Assembly: GCA_008638375.1 (NCBI GenBank)
Contig: CM018046.1
Span: forward strand, 47,038,126 to 47,102,125
Length of the DNA: 64,000 bases
Origin: Nyssa sinensis
Taxonomy: Eukaryota; Streptophyta; Magnoliopsida; Cornales; Nyssaceae
Direction of reading: 5' to 3'
Under the pieces are notes generated by a model. It was not told the origin of the DNA and did not search any database. It saw only the letters and a program-made list of their open reading frames with translations. Shown here piece after piece: positions 26,640 through 37,742 of this stretch. Numbering within the stretch: the stretch's first letter is position 1; each line of letters starts with the position of its first letter. The translations under genes were made by a program, and so were the position numbers.

Positions 26640-27310
26640 ACACGACGTAAAATGGAATGGAATGGAATGGAATGTTTCAAATCTTTGGAGGGAATCCTAA
26701 GGTTCTTGCACTCACGGTGCTGAGTTCTTTGATGATTATGGCCTACGTAAAATACAATGGAATGAATCAATTTTTTTATTGACAATCCAAATGTTCTTGC
26801 ACTCCTGGTGGTGAGTTCTTTAATGTTTTGGCCTAATTTCTTGTTGTTTCATGAACTTCATTTCTCATATTGTCATCAAGTGTTCTGCTCATCTGCCTAC
26901 ATTTGTTAGAGGAAGTCGTGTATGTGATCACAGCATCCATTATGTGTTTCTAATCCAAGCTGATACTTAGAAGCAGTTAAAAAAACAGAAAAATTTGTAT
27001 CTATTTTTCATGAGATTATGATTGAATCAGATATATCATCGCGAATTCTTTAGGAAAAAAATTGTCTTCCACAATGGAATCTGTAAATTAATTATTAGAT
27101 TTATCTGGTTCAGGGGGTGTTACAAAACACTACATCAAATTATCAACAAAACAACAACACGAAGTAAAATACAATGGAATTATTCAATTTTTTGTAAGGC
27201 ATCCAAATGTTCTTGCACTCTTGGTGCTGAGTTCTTTAGTGATTTTGGCCTATTTGCTTGTAGTTTCAGGAACTTCATTTCTCATCTTATCATTTTTCCA
27301 TTACTTGTTT
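26640..27310. repeat. Diverged internal repeats, with a (TGGAA)n patch
   Basis: Phrases such as GTAAAATACAATGGAAT, CAAATGTTCTTGCACTC and GGTGCTGAGTTCTTT recur at about 26640-26745, 26746-26870 and 27165-27310. A (TGGAA)n patch is at about 26648-26672. The arrangement is copied in unit 2 (about 37280-37500 and 48770-48900), so it predates the duplication. No protein is encoded. Confidence 0.55.
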
Positions 27311-27943
27311 TCTAATCCAAGCCAATATACTAAGTAGCAGTAAGAAATTTATATATATTTTTCACTAGATTATGCTTGGATCAGATAATATGGTGAGTTC
27401 TTCGGGAAAAAAATAAAAAAAATTGTCTTCCACAGTGGAAACCTATAAATGAGATTTAGAGCAAGTATTTACATTATCATCTTTTGTCGAAATTAAAAAA
27501 AAAAAATGATTCATTGAAATAATAAGTCACCATTAATAGGTTCCTGTCACTGATCCAAACCAAGTTTTAACTTGAAAGATTCTAAAGGCATTTTGCTCAT
27601 ATCATGATAAAGCCAAAATAGTTTTCTAATCAAGTAGTTATTGATCAATCAATATTGTATAAGGGATGAAACCTTTCACAAAGATGAAATGAAACGGTAC
27701 GGTGACATGCACTTTGAAAAGAAAAGGAACGAAGTCCCTCTTACTAAAAAACAGATGATTTAGCACTTCATCATACAAATTATTATACATGTAAATAAAC
27801 AAGTATAAGGTGTAAAATGAAATCATATCAACCAAAGTGGGTAATCAGGCAGGTAAGTTAGAACATTTTATAAGGCACGTAACAACTGATCATTTAGCAC
27901 ATAACCATATAAAATTAGTATACATACACACATGAATATATAT

Positions 27944-27945
<2 letters not shown>

Positions 27946-27979
<34 letters not shown>
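27946..27979. repeat. (GA)n microsatellite upstream of protease B
   Basis: About 17 GA units lie roughly 225 bp before the protease B ATG. The duplicate upstream of protease D has a (TA)n run followed by a shorter (GA)n (49577-49623), so the two promoters differ here. Confidence 0.9.
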
Positions 27980-27981
<2 letters not shown>

Positions 27982-28120
27982 AAATAAAACTATAACAATT
28001 GAGTAGCTAATCAGGCAGGTCTAACTCAAAACATTTTACAAGGCACGGATAAAGGCAGCAATTATCCTAATAAAATCCAAGATTACTTTAACATGTAAGT
28101 TATGTAACTCAATATTTTTG

Positions 28121-28130
28121 TCTATATAAA
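28121..28130 (+). promoter_or_regulatory. TATA box of protease B
   Basis: TCTATATAAAGC lies about 75 bp before the ATG at 28204. It is identical in the duplicate upstream of protease D. Confidence 0.65.
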
Positions 28131-28203
28131 GCTCAAGACCAATGCTGGACTCCGTGTGTCTACCAATTCATCTCTTCTATCAATTCTATCTGCCAGCAGA
28201 ATC

Positions 28204-29362
28204 ATGGTTTCGACAAACAAGTACCAATGCATCTGTTTGGCTTTGCTTTTCATTTTGGTTACTCTGGCTTCTCAAGCTGCATCTCGCTCTCTCCAGGAGG
28301 CATCCATGAATGAGAGGCATGAGCAATGGATGGCTAGTTATGGACGCGTATACAAAGATACGGATGAGAAGGAGAAACGTCTCAAAATATTCAAGGAAAA
28401 TGTGGAACGTATAGAATCTTTTAATAAAGCCATGAACAAGCCTTACAAGCTAGGAATTAATGCATTTGCAGACCTCACAAATGAAGAGTTCAAAACCTCC
28501 CGGAACAGATTCAAGAGCCATGTCTGCTCCACACCAAAAACTTCCTTCAAATATGAAAATACAACTGCAGTGCCATCTAGCATGGACTGGAGGAAGAAAG
28601 GAGCTGTAACACCTGTCAAAGACCAAGGCCAGTGTGGTATGTGAAAGCACAGATTCAAACTCGTGACCTTCAGTTCACAATGGAGCAACTTTACCTTTGC
28701 ACTGAATTTATATTATTATTTTTAATTTTTTTATCTTAGTATTTTCTGACTCTTTATGTATTAATATAGGATGTTGTTGGGCATTTTCGGCTGTGGCAGC
28801 AATGGAAGGAATTACTCAACTAACAACTGGTAAGTTAATCTCTCTATCAGAGCAAGAGCTGGTTGACTGTGACACAAGTGGTGAAGATCAAGGGTGTGGG
28901 GGAGGCCTGATGGACAATGCCTTTCAGTTCATTCAACAAAATCATGGCCTCACTACTGAAGCTAACTACCCCTACAAGGGAGTTGATGCCACTTGCAATA
29001 AAAATGAGGAAGCAAACCATGCAGCCAAGATAACTGGGTATGAAGATGTGCCTGCCAATAGTGAGAGTGCACTGCTCAAGGCTGTTGCAAATCAACCAGT
29101 CTCTGTGGCTATTGATGCTGGGGGGTTTGACTTCCAGTTCTACTCGAGCGGCGTCTTTACAGGACAGTGTGGCACTTCTTTAGACCATGGTGTTACTGCG
29201 GTTGGTTATGGGACTAGCAGTGATGGGACCAAGTATTGGTTGGTGAAGAACTCATGGGGCACAGGATGGGGTGAAGAAGGATACATAATGATGCAGAGAG
29301 ATGTTGCTGCAAAGGAAGGCCTTTGTGGCATTGCAATGGAAGCCTCCTACCCCACTGCTTAA
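28204..29362 (+). CDS. Papain-family cysteine protease B (SAG39-like)
   Basis: This is a C1A endopeptidase zymogen related to protease A. Exon 1 is 28204-28636 and exon 2 is 28770-29362, with the intron at the same position as in A, giving 341 aa. The start [16 protein letters not shown] is chosen by homology; an in-frame ATG at 28156 would only add 16 residues before the signal peptide. The propeptide has [13 protein letters not shown] and NAFADLT. The mature domain has DQGQCG, CCWAFS, LDHGV and NSWG, so all catalytic residues are present. A glycosylation sequon (NTT) sits just before the mature start. It differs from protease D at about 9 of 1026 coding bases. The mature C-terminal half is close to A, while the propeptide is more diverged, suggesting an older A/B duplication with possible conversion of exon 2. 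Confidence 0.95.
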
Positions 29363-30197
29363 AACTGATCAACATTAAAAACAGTGTTTAATTACCTATG
29401 TAAAATGGTATGTACTGCTTGTCACTAAATCTCTTGCTCGTTCACAATTGCAGCAAGACCGTGTATATTGCTCATATTCTGTGTATGCATGTGTGTGTAT
29501 ATATATGGACATCTTGTTCAGTTTCTTCTGTTAAAACACAACTCAGAACTCAGTTTTGAAAGGAGTTAAGAAGCCAAATTCCACAACTCACTTCCAATCT
29601 GAGCAGGCCCTTAATTTGAAAGGACACATGCTCCTAGACAATTGAGAATAACGTTATCTTAAAGATGCATTTTCTAACATTCCTTGATTTTCTCTCTGGA
29701 GTCATGCTGCAGCCAGCCAAACAATACTAAAATTTAGTAACTGGACTTTGCATGGGGCAACCCTCACCCATTTTCATTTTGAAGGACAACACTAAGATCC
29801 AAACCAAGCGAGCAATATTGAAAAAAAAAAAAAAAAAAACTAATCTTCACAAGATTACAAATACCCCCATGACAAAAGAATAGCAATATAGGACAGTTAC
29901 TCAACTAGACATCTCACAGTCAAAACAGAATAACAGAAGACATACCAGAGAAAAGTTTCCAAGCATCCCCAGCAAGACTGTCTCAGAAAAATATTGCCTG
30001 GGAGACGAAAGTTCAAGCTAATGGACAAATTGGCAAATGAGTGCTCACCGTCCTCCAATTAGACACCACAATTTCAACAGAGCTAACAGTATCTTTAGTA
30101 AGCTGGCAATATATATATATATATTGAAATTACCCACCTTCATATAAAATAACAATTGTACTTATCAATGTCACATTCTAATAATACTAACTTGCTA
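29363..30197. other. Intergenic between protease B and the copia insertion
   Basis: Non-coding. The matching region downstream of protease D is 51007-51856. It contains a poly-A run near 29820 and a TA run near 30111. Confidence 0.6.
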
Positions 30198-30202
30198 TTA
30201 TT

Positions 30203-30505
30203 TGATAGAATTAGTGAGGGTCTGGTTTACTGGGAGAAAAAGAGGCAGAGCAATGATGAAGAGAATACTCTGTTATTTCCTTCAGAAATGCATGCCTTCA
30301 TACAATGTACAGTAGTCTCTTTATATAAGAAAAATAATAATCATCTATACATGAAAAACAAATGACAGCCCAAAATATCACTATCCATTCTGTTGAGAAT
30401 CTGTTGGGCATTTCGTGGTGTTGTGCTCTCTGTCCTGCTCTTTTTGTGTGGCAGCAGAGGTAGTGGAGTTGCTCTCTCTGGCAGCTGACTCATCATTCTT
30501 TAATA
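30203..30505 (-). repeat. Copia 3' LTR (303 bp)
   Basis: On the plus strand it begins TGATAGAATT and ends CTTTAATA. The element therefore starts TATTAAAG, not the canonical TG, and ends CA. The pol reading frame enters this LTR and stops at 30381. A C-rich tract on the plus strand just inside (30508-30512) is the polypurine tract on the element strand. Confidence 0.9.
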
Positions 30506-31691
30506 TACCCCCGCAAGATGGAGAATAGATGTTTTCTATTCCCATCTTGGACAACAGAAATCCAAGTTGAGTGGAAGGGAGTGCCTTGGTTAAGACATCC
30601 GCAAGCTGAAGTGAGGAACGAACATGGCAAGTGCGTAAAAAACCAGATTGAATTTTGTCGCGAATGAGATGGCAATCAATCTCGATGTGTTTCGTGCGCT
30701 CATGAAACATTGGATTTGCTGCAATATGTATGGCAGCTTGATTATCGTAGTAGAGATTAGTTGGAAGAGAGACCGAGATGTGCAAGTCCTGTAAAATATA
30801 AGAGAGCCATTGTAGTTCACAAGAAGTAGTTGCCATGGCGCGATACTCGGCTTCAGCAGAGGAGTAAGAGACCACAGTTTGCTTCTTTGAACGCCATGAG
30901 ATCAATGAGGAGCCAAGGAAGATACAAAAGCCCGTGATGGAGCGGCGAGAATCGGGGCAGGAGGCCCAATCTGAGTCAGTATATCCTCGGAGATGAAGGG
31001 AGGAGCTGGAGGGAAAAAGGAGTCCCTGACCAGGTGCATTCTTGAGATAGCGAAGAACCTGGTGAGCTGCATGTTGATGTGAGGAAGTAGGAGATGTCAT
31101 AAATTGACTTAAAACATGGACAGCGTAGCTTATATCTGGGCGAGTAATTGTGAGATAAATTAACCGACCAATCAAACGGCGATAAGGGAGAGGATCCGAG
31201 AGAGGCTGTCCATCATCCATTCGAAGCTTTAAATTTTGTTCCATTGGCAACTTGAGTGGTCGAGTACCGAGAGCACCAGCATCAGATAATATATCAAGAG
31301 TATACTTCCGTTGACAAATAGATATACCCTTGGAAGAATGAGCTACTTCAATGCCAAGGAAATAGCGAAGATTACCAAGACATTTAATTCGAAAATGCTC
31401 ACTGAGAAATGATTGAAGAGCAGCAATAGAGTCCATGTTTGAGCTGGCCACAATGATGTCGTCAACATAGACGAGAAGTGCTGTGAAAGAACCATTTTGT
31501 AGCCGAGTAAAGAGGCTATGATCAGCCTGAGATTGCTGGAAGCCGAAAGTGAATAAGGCTTGAGAAAACTTGGAATACCATTGTCGCGGGGCTTGTTTTA
31601 AGCCATAAAGACTCTTGTGTAAGCGGCACACCTGATTTGGGAATCCTTTGAAATAACCAGGGGGTTTGCGCATAAAGACTTCCTCTTCCAA
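30381..31691 (-). CDS. Copia reverse transcriptase and RNase H
   Basis: It encodes 436 aa: RT blocks [29 protein letters not shown] (positions near 10-40), the catalytic YVDD in [13 protein letters not shown], and RNase H ([38 protein letters not shown]). The frame is open but lacks the upstream RT fingers because of frameshifts. The last 40 or so residues are read from the 3' LTR. Confidence 0.85.
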   Translation of the reverse strand: MEEEVFMRKPPGYFKGFPNQVCRLHKSLYGLKQAPRQWYSKFSQALFTFGFQQSQADHSLFTRLQNGSFTALLVYVDDIIVASSNMDSIAALQSFLSEHFRIKCLGNLRYFLGIEVAHSSKGISICQRKYTLDILSDAGALGTRPLKLPMEQNLKLRMDDGQPLSDPLPYRRLIGRLIYLTITRPDISYAVHVLSQFMTSPTSSHQHAAHQVLRYLKNAPGQGLLFPSSSSLHLRGYTDSDWASCPDSRRSITGFCIFLGSSLISWRSKKQTVVSYSSAEAEYRAMATTSCELQWLSYILQDLHISVSLPTNLYYDNQAAIHIAANPMFHERTKHIEIDCHLIRDKIQSGFLRTCHVRSSLQLADVLTKALPSTQLGFLLSKMGIENIYSPSCGGILKNDESAARESNSTTSAATQKEQDREHNTTKCPTDSQQNG

Positions 31692-31699
31692 GTCGCCGT

Positions 31700-32373
31700 G
31701 GAGGAAGGCATTTTGAACATCAAATTGCCTAAGAAACCAGCCTTTGATAGAGCAGCTGCTAACAAAGTTCGAACAGTAACAAGTTTTGCTATCGGGGCAA
31801 AGGTTTCGTTGTAGTCAAGTCCCTCTTGCTGTGTAAAGCCTTTGGCGACAAGACGCGCTTTGTAGCGCTCAATGCTCCCATCAGAATTATGCTTGATTTT
31901 AAAAATCCATTTGGAGCCAATGGCATGCTTACCAGGTGGTAAATCAACAATTGACCAAGTGTGATTGAGTTCAGGGCAGATATTTCAGAATTCATAGCCT
32001 CACACCAATGAGGATCCTTGACAGCTTCTCCATAAGATGTGGGTTCGGGTGTGGCAGACAAAGTAGAAATAAAAGCATGATAAGATGAAGAAAGTTTATG
32101 AAAGGAAATAGAAGAAAAGAGTGGAAATGGTTCACCAGAGTTGCAGGGCCTTGCCGTGGACAAGGATAAGGAGGCAGCATTGTTACAAGTCTCTGACACT
32201 GGGTTAAGCTGCAAGGTTTGAGAGGGGGGAGGGACCATTAGGGAAGAGCATAGAAAGTCACTTAAATGAGGGGGAGGGCGACGAGAGCGTGTAGACCTAC
32301 GAACTAAAGGAGGAGGGGGTGTTGGGGATGTGTCAATGGGAGGTGAAGCAGGTGTATGAGTGGCTGTGTGTTG
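31700..32373 (-). pseudogene. Copia linker and start of reverse transcriptase, frameshifted
   Basis: The frame continues from the integrase ([19 protein letters not shown]). Near 31965 it slips: the expected [10 protein letters not shown] text is found one frame over. A second shift lies between about 31790 and 31700, before the frame encoding [13 protein letters not shown] resumes. Confidence 0.75.
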
Positions 32374-33507
32374 CTAAGTGGGTTGAGAGTGTGCCGGTAT
32401 TGAGTCTGGATCAGGGAATTGAAAATTGGGAAAAAAGGAAGAAGGGGAGGGAGTGGAGGACGTGGGAAGTAAAGATGGAGTTTGAAAAGGAAATAGAGTT
32501 TCATGGAAGATAACGTCCCTTGAAATGAAAATTTGATGGGTGTTGAGGTCAAGTAGCCGATAACCTTTCACACCAAAAGGATAGCCGATAAAGGCACAAC
32601 GTCGACTACGAGGATCGAATTTATGACGATGATGGGAGATGGTGGAAGCAAATGCAAGGCACCCGAAGACACGAAGATGTGAGTAGGAGGGATGTTTATT
32701 GAATAAGACTTCGTATGGAGTCTTGTTGTGAAGAAGAGGGGTGGGAATACGATTTATTAAGTAGGTGGCTGTAAGAACATAAGCAGACCAGAATTCTAAT
32801 GGTATTCCTGATTGGAAACGCAATGCACGAGCCACTTGAAGGAGATGGCGATGCTTTCTTTCTACCACGCCATTTTGTTGGGGGGTATCGACACAAGAGG
32901 TTTGATGAATTATGCCGTATTCAGAATAGAATTCAGTCATGGAAAATTCCAGGCCATTGTCATTACGCAAGGTTTTAATTCTTGTATTAAATTGAATGAT
33001 GACCAGATTACAAAATGATTTCAAACAAGAACGCGCATCAGATTTATTTTTAAGAATATACACCCAAGTGCAGCAAGAGAAGTCATCAACAATTGTGAGG
33101 AAAAACCGAGAACCATTGTGGTCTGAAATGAGGTGTGGTCCCCATAAATCACAGTGAACAATATCAAAGCAAGTAGAAGTAGAATTAGTGCGAGAAGGAA
33201 ATGGCAGTCGTGTTTGTTTGGCAAGAGGACAAGTAAGACAAGGTAAATTTTCATTGATATTCATATGAGTAGTTACATTGGTATCATGTATGTGTAACAT
33301 GCGAGAAGGGGAGGGGTGGCCTAATCGACAGTGCCATAAATTATGAGCACTATCGAGAGGTTGAACAGAGGCTGAAATGGAATTTGGAACAGTAAAATGC
33401 TGCGAAAAAGTATGGACCAAAGCTTGAGGTGAAATATCTTCTGTGTGTAAATGATAGAGACCATGTAATAGGCTACTTTTCCCAATCGTTGTCCAAGGAG
33501 AAAGGCC
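32374..33507 (-). pseudogene. Copia integrase segment, isolated by stops
   Basis: It is in the same frame as gag-protease. It contains the GAG-pre-integrase HxxxGH-type zinc region ([10 protein letters not shown] and CLTCPLAKQ), then the integrase core ([21 protein letters not shown], a downstream Glu in [10 protein letters not shown]). It ends at a second in-frame TAG at 32374, followed by CAACAC. The frame then stays open through a proline-rich linker to about 31965, where a frameshift occurs. Confidence 0.8.
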
Positions 33508-34965
33508 CTATATAAAGCAAACATCAGAGAAAAACATGAGACAACAATTCACTTGTTTGGCAAGTTTAGCTGCAGACAACAAGTTAAAATAAAAATTGGG
33601 AACACATAAAACATCATGAAGGAGAAGAGTTGCTATCACTTGCACGGTACCAATGTGAGTAACAGTAGCTACTTCACCATTTGGGAGTTTAACAAAATTG
33701 GACATGGTGGATGTCACTGTGGTGAAGAAGGAGGGGCTACAGATCATATGATCTGTAGCCCCCGTGTCAATGATCCAAGGTTTAGAGGAAAAAGAGGATA
33801 AACACAAAGAGATACCAGCAGCCGATGAAATAGGGTGTTGAGTTGGATGAACTGTTTGGAGCTGATTTGCAGATGGAGAAGCAGTCGAGTTCTTGTTGTG
33901 TAGCAAGGCTATAAGTTCTTGATATTGCTCTTTAGTTAACACCATGTTTGGGTCATTGTTGGTTGCCGAAGAAGGTGCTTCCATGGAGATAGCATTGAGA
34001 CGTGGCTTGTGATACTTGTGTCCAGGTGGATAGCCGTGAAGCTTGTAGCAATGCTCGGCAGTGTGTCCAGTCATTGCACAATGTGTATAGACAGGGGCTG
34101 TGGCATTTCCAGATTTGAAGCATTGAGCCAAAGAATGGCCTGGGATTTTACAATGAGTGCAGTAAGGCTTGTCTCGCTTGGGAGAAAATGGAAATGGTCT
34201 ACGAGCAGCTAACGCAATAGTATCAACTAGAGGTGCAGCGGAAGTGATGAGATGATGACGCTCTTGTTGTTGAATGTAGGAAAATACCTTGTTGACAGGT
34301 GGTAGAGGTTCAAGTAACATAATCTGGTCATGAACATTTGTGAACGAGTCATGGAGACCCATCAGAAATTGGATTACACAGTCTCGTTGGTATCGGTCAG
34401 AAATGATTTTGGTTGAGGCACAAGAGCAAACAGGTAGGAGGTCATAAAGGGAGAGTTCATCCCACAGGGATTTAAGTTTGCCATAGTAGGTGCTGACCGT
34501 ATCTGTTTCTTGCGACAAATTGGCAAGGGTTTTCTTCAATTCATAGATACGGGGACCATTTTGAGGGGAGAAACGGTCCTGTAGTTCAAGCCATAATGTT
34601 TGTGCATCATCAACAAATGCCACCGACGAACGAAGGGGTGGACTGATAGCATTTTGAAGCCAGGACACAAGCATATCGTTGCATCGTTCCCACAATGAGA
34701 GAAGTATTCCAGAGGTAGAGGGAGGTTTGTCAATAGTTCCATCAAGAAATCGGAGTTTATTCTTGGCCCGAAGAGCTCGTTGAATAGATCTGGACCAAGT
34801 GGAGTAATTCTCGGTAGTGAGATGTTCCGTGACCAGAAGAGTACTGGGATTATCAGAGGTTTCTAGTCGGTATGGATTGTTTGGGTTGCTGAGATCGGTA
34901 AGGTTGAGAGTGGAAGTTTGAGTGGGAGGTTGAGTGGAAGTTTCACTCTGGGGCTCTGATGCCAT
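33508..34965 (-). CDS. Copia gag and protease
   Basis: It encodes 485 aa. The N-terminal gag begins MASEPQSE and contains LTTENYSTWSRSI, a typical plant copia gag start. Two zinc-knuckle-like Cys/His motifs follow (CTHCKIPGHSLAQC; a second with THCAMTGHTAEHC). Protease active-site text WIIDTGATDHM is near residue 400. The frame is closed by TAG at 33508. The integrase reading frame resumes in the same frame, so this stop is a single nonsense change rather than a natural end. Confidence 0.85.
   Translation of the reverse strand: MASEPQSETSTQPPTQTSTLNLTDLSNPNNPYRLETSDNPSTLLVTEHLTTENYSTWSRSIQRALRAKNKLRFLDGTIDKPPSTSGILLSLWERCNDMLVSWLQNAISPPLRSSVAFVDDAQTLWLELQDRFSPQNGPRIYELKKTLANLSQETDTVSTYYGKLKSLWDELSLYDLLPVCSCASTKIISDRYQRDCVIQFLMGLHDSFTNVHDQIMLLEPLPPVNKVFSYIQQQERHHLITSAAPLVDTIALAARRPFPFSPKRDKPYCTHCKIPGHSLAQCFKSGNATAPVYTHCAMTGHTAEHCYKLHGYPPGHKYHKPRLNAISMEAPSSATNNDPNMVLTKEQYQELIALLHNKNSTASPSANQLQTVHPTQHPISSAAGISLCLSSFSSKPWIIDTGATDHMICSPSFFTTVTSTMSNFVKLPNGEVATVTHIGTVQVIATLLLHDVLCVPNFYFNLLSAAKLAKQVNCCLMFFSDVCFI
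34951..34964 (-). promoter_or_regulatory. Copia primer-binding site (initiator Met tRNA type)
   Basis: Directly after the LTR terminal CA the element strand reads TGGCATCAGAGCC, close to the usual TGGTATCAGAGC complement of initiator-Met tRNA. The first A of the gag ATG is the last base of the LTR, so gag codons 1-5 (MASEP) are encoded by the primer-binding site itself. Confidence 0.75.
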
Positions 34966-35267
34966 GATAGAATTAGTGAGGGTCTGGTTTACTGGGAGAA
35001 AAAGAGGCAGAGCAATGATGAAGAGAATACTCTGTTATTTCCTTCAGAAATGCATGCCTTCATACAATGTACAGTAGTCTCTTTATATAAGAAAAATAAT
35101 AATCATCTATACATGAAAAACAAATGACAGCCCAAAATATCACTATCCATTCTGTTGAGAATCTGTTGGGCATTTCGCGGTGTTGTGCTCTCTGTCCTGC
35201 TCTTTTTGTGTGGCAGCAGAGGTAGTGGAGTTGCTCTCTCTGGCAGCTGACTCATCTTTCTTTAATA
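34965..35267 (-). repeat. Copia 5' LTR (303 bp)
   Basis: It is the same length as the 3' LTR, with about two mismatches. TATATAAAG on the element strand at about 35092-35099 is the likely promoter TATA box. It lies in the mid-LTR, directing transcription toward gag. Confidence 0.9.
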
Positions 35268-35453
35268 TTATTCAAAATTACAGAAAGGAAGTGTAAACAT
35301 GTCTCCGTCTTTGATTAAGCAAGAGGCACGACATACAGAGCAATTCTACAAAAATAGATCAACTCCAAAGCAAACTAGATAAAACTATAGTGCTAGATTC
35401 AAGAAAAGTTTCTCTCTCAGAGATCACCAACTAAGCTATGCATTCTTCACCCT

Positions 35454-36009
<556 letters not shown>

Positions 36010-37737
36010 AATTGATCAACATTAAAAACAGTGTTTAATTACCTATGTAAAATAGTATGCGTTGCTACTCTTATTTCTCTTCTGAAGTTCTTGGTTGAAC
36101 TTGTCACACTGTAAATCAGTGTATAAAATATGTCATTGTGATATATATTAATGTATGAACATATTCAGTTTCTTCCTGGTAACAGAGACCCTTGTTATAA
36201 TTGACTGATATAGAGAATGCATACCACCTAATTATAAGAACAACTATAATTTTATATCAATAATGGTCACTAGATTTCATGTGAGACACAAGACTAATAC
36301 TGAGGTCAATGTTCTATGTATATGAAAAATGACAAATGCTTCGTATACTGGATTGAGTTACTATTTTGTTCACATGCTGATGTGTTAGAGTTATTTTTGA
36401 AATTAGTTCACGTGTTTTATCTTTTTATTTAGATTTTAAAACAGAGTTATAGGCCTTATGTTTTTACATGTCATCCAATAAACCAATTTGATAAACAAAA
36501 CCGATGAATGTAACATTACTCATGAGAAATACACATAAATAATCTAAAGCCTCAAAGATAAAAGACTGGTTTGATGTGTGGTTGGCAGGTTTCCATCCTT
36601 TGAAAAAAAAAAACAGACAAAGAAACAAACATTGACATAGACTTCAGAACTATCTGATGTCCACAAGAACAGAATTTCCTTTTTGGCACTTCATAGAATT
36701 TTTTTTGTTCTGCATCCTTTTACAAGTAATGTAAACAACCAGATTATAGAAAACAATTGTTTAAAGGCTTAAAAAGAAAATTAGTGGTTAATGTGTTCAT
36801 TAATTGTATCAAATAGCTTAACTTTTCTGCATCACATAGAAAGCAACAAGGGTTGTCTATTTTTCTTAATTGTAAAAGTTTTCATTTATAAGCAATGGGT
36901 TGAATCCTCTATATATGCCATTTTATAATCAAAAGGAAAACAAAAAACAGAATTGTGATTGGTCACCATCATTTTTTAATATTACGACTGTTTACATCTT
37001 GGAATAATGGAATGACACAGTTTTTCAAAGAGTAACTCCAGTTCATAAAACTTCATTTTTTAGAGAATCTTTGATCATATGGTACTGTTTGTCAATAATA
37101 GGATCCAATAGCTTGTATTATATTGTGAAAATTCCACTGCTTTGAAATACTTTTCAATCTTTAGCTGTGGATACAGAAATTCTTATAATCTGATTAGCAA
37201 AATTTGGAAATTTCAGAACACATTTAGACTCCCATTTCAAGTTGAGTCATTCTCTCTTGCTTCTTAACAGCATAATTTCAAACAAGACGTAAAATGGAAT
37301 GGAATGGAATGGAATGTTTCAAATCTTTGAAGGGAATCCTAAGGTTCTTGCACTCACGGTGCTGAGTTCTTTGATGATTATGGCCTACGTAAAATACAAT
37401 GGAATGAATCAATTTTTTTATAGACCATCCAAATGTTCTTGCACTCCTGGTGGTGAGTTCTCTAATGTTTTGGCCTAATTTCTTGTTGTTTCATGAACTT
37501 CATTTCCCATATTGTCATCAAGTGTTCTGCTCATCTGCCTACATTTGTTAGAGGAAGTCATGTATGTGATCACAGCATCCATTATGTGTTTCTAATCCAA
37601 GCTGATACTTAGAAGCAGTTAAAAAAACAGAAAAATTTGCATCTATTTTTCATGAGATTATAATTGAATCAGATATATCATCGCAAATTCTTCAGGAAAA
37701 AAATTTGTCTTCCACAATGGAATCTGATAAATTAATT
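36010..37737. other. Non-coding flank of unit 2
   Basis: It is the duplicate of the protease A 3' flank. About 36843-37037 (near 195 bp, AGCAACAAGGGTTG... to ...AAAGAGTA) is absent from unit 1. Conversely, unit 1 has about 165 bp near 26466-26630 that is missing here. Confidence 0.6.
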
Positions 37738-37742
37738 ATTAG

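Larger units (their letters stand above)
25380..28120. other. Intergenic between proteases A and B
   Basis: Besides the diverged repeats at 26640-27310 and a (GA)n tract at 27946-27979, nothing is recognisable. Most of it is duplicated as 36010-37742 plus 48706-49760 in unit 2. Position 27103 is the intact version of the gypsy target site. Confidence 0.6.
30203..35267 (-). mobile_element. Ty1/copia LTR retrotransposon, complete but coding-defective
   Basis: It is bounded by 303-bp LTRs (30203-30505 and 34965-35267) and a 5-bp target duplication TTATT (30198-30202, 35268-35272). The duplicate locus at about 51851 shows the uninterrupted site. The domain order on the minus strand is gag, protease, integrase, reverse transcriptase, RNase H, which is copia. 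By eye the LTRs differ at two positions, so insertion was recent. The internal frame has two in-frame TAG stops and at least two frameshifts, so it cannot make a full polyprotein alone. Confidence 0.95.

Noticed and set aside
34009..34212. Short plus-strand frames across the copia interior
   Set aside because: They oppose the real gag-pol reading and have no family features.
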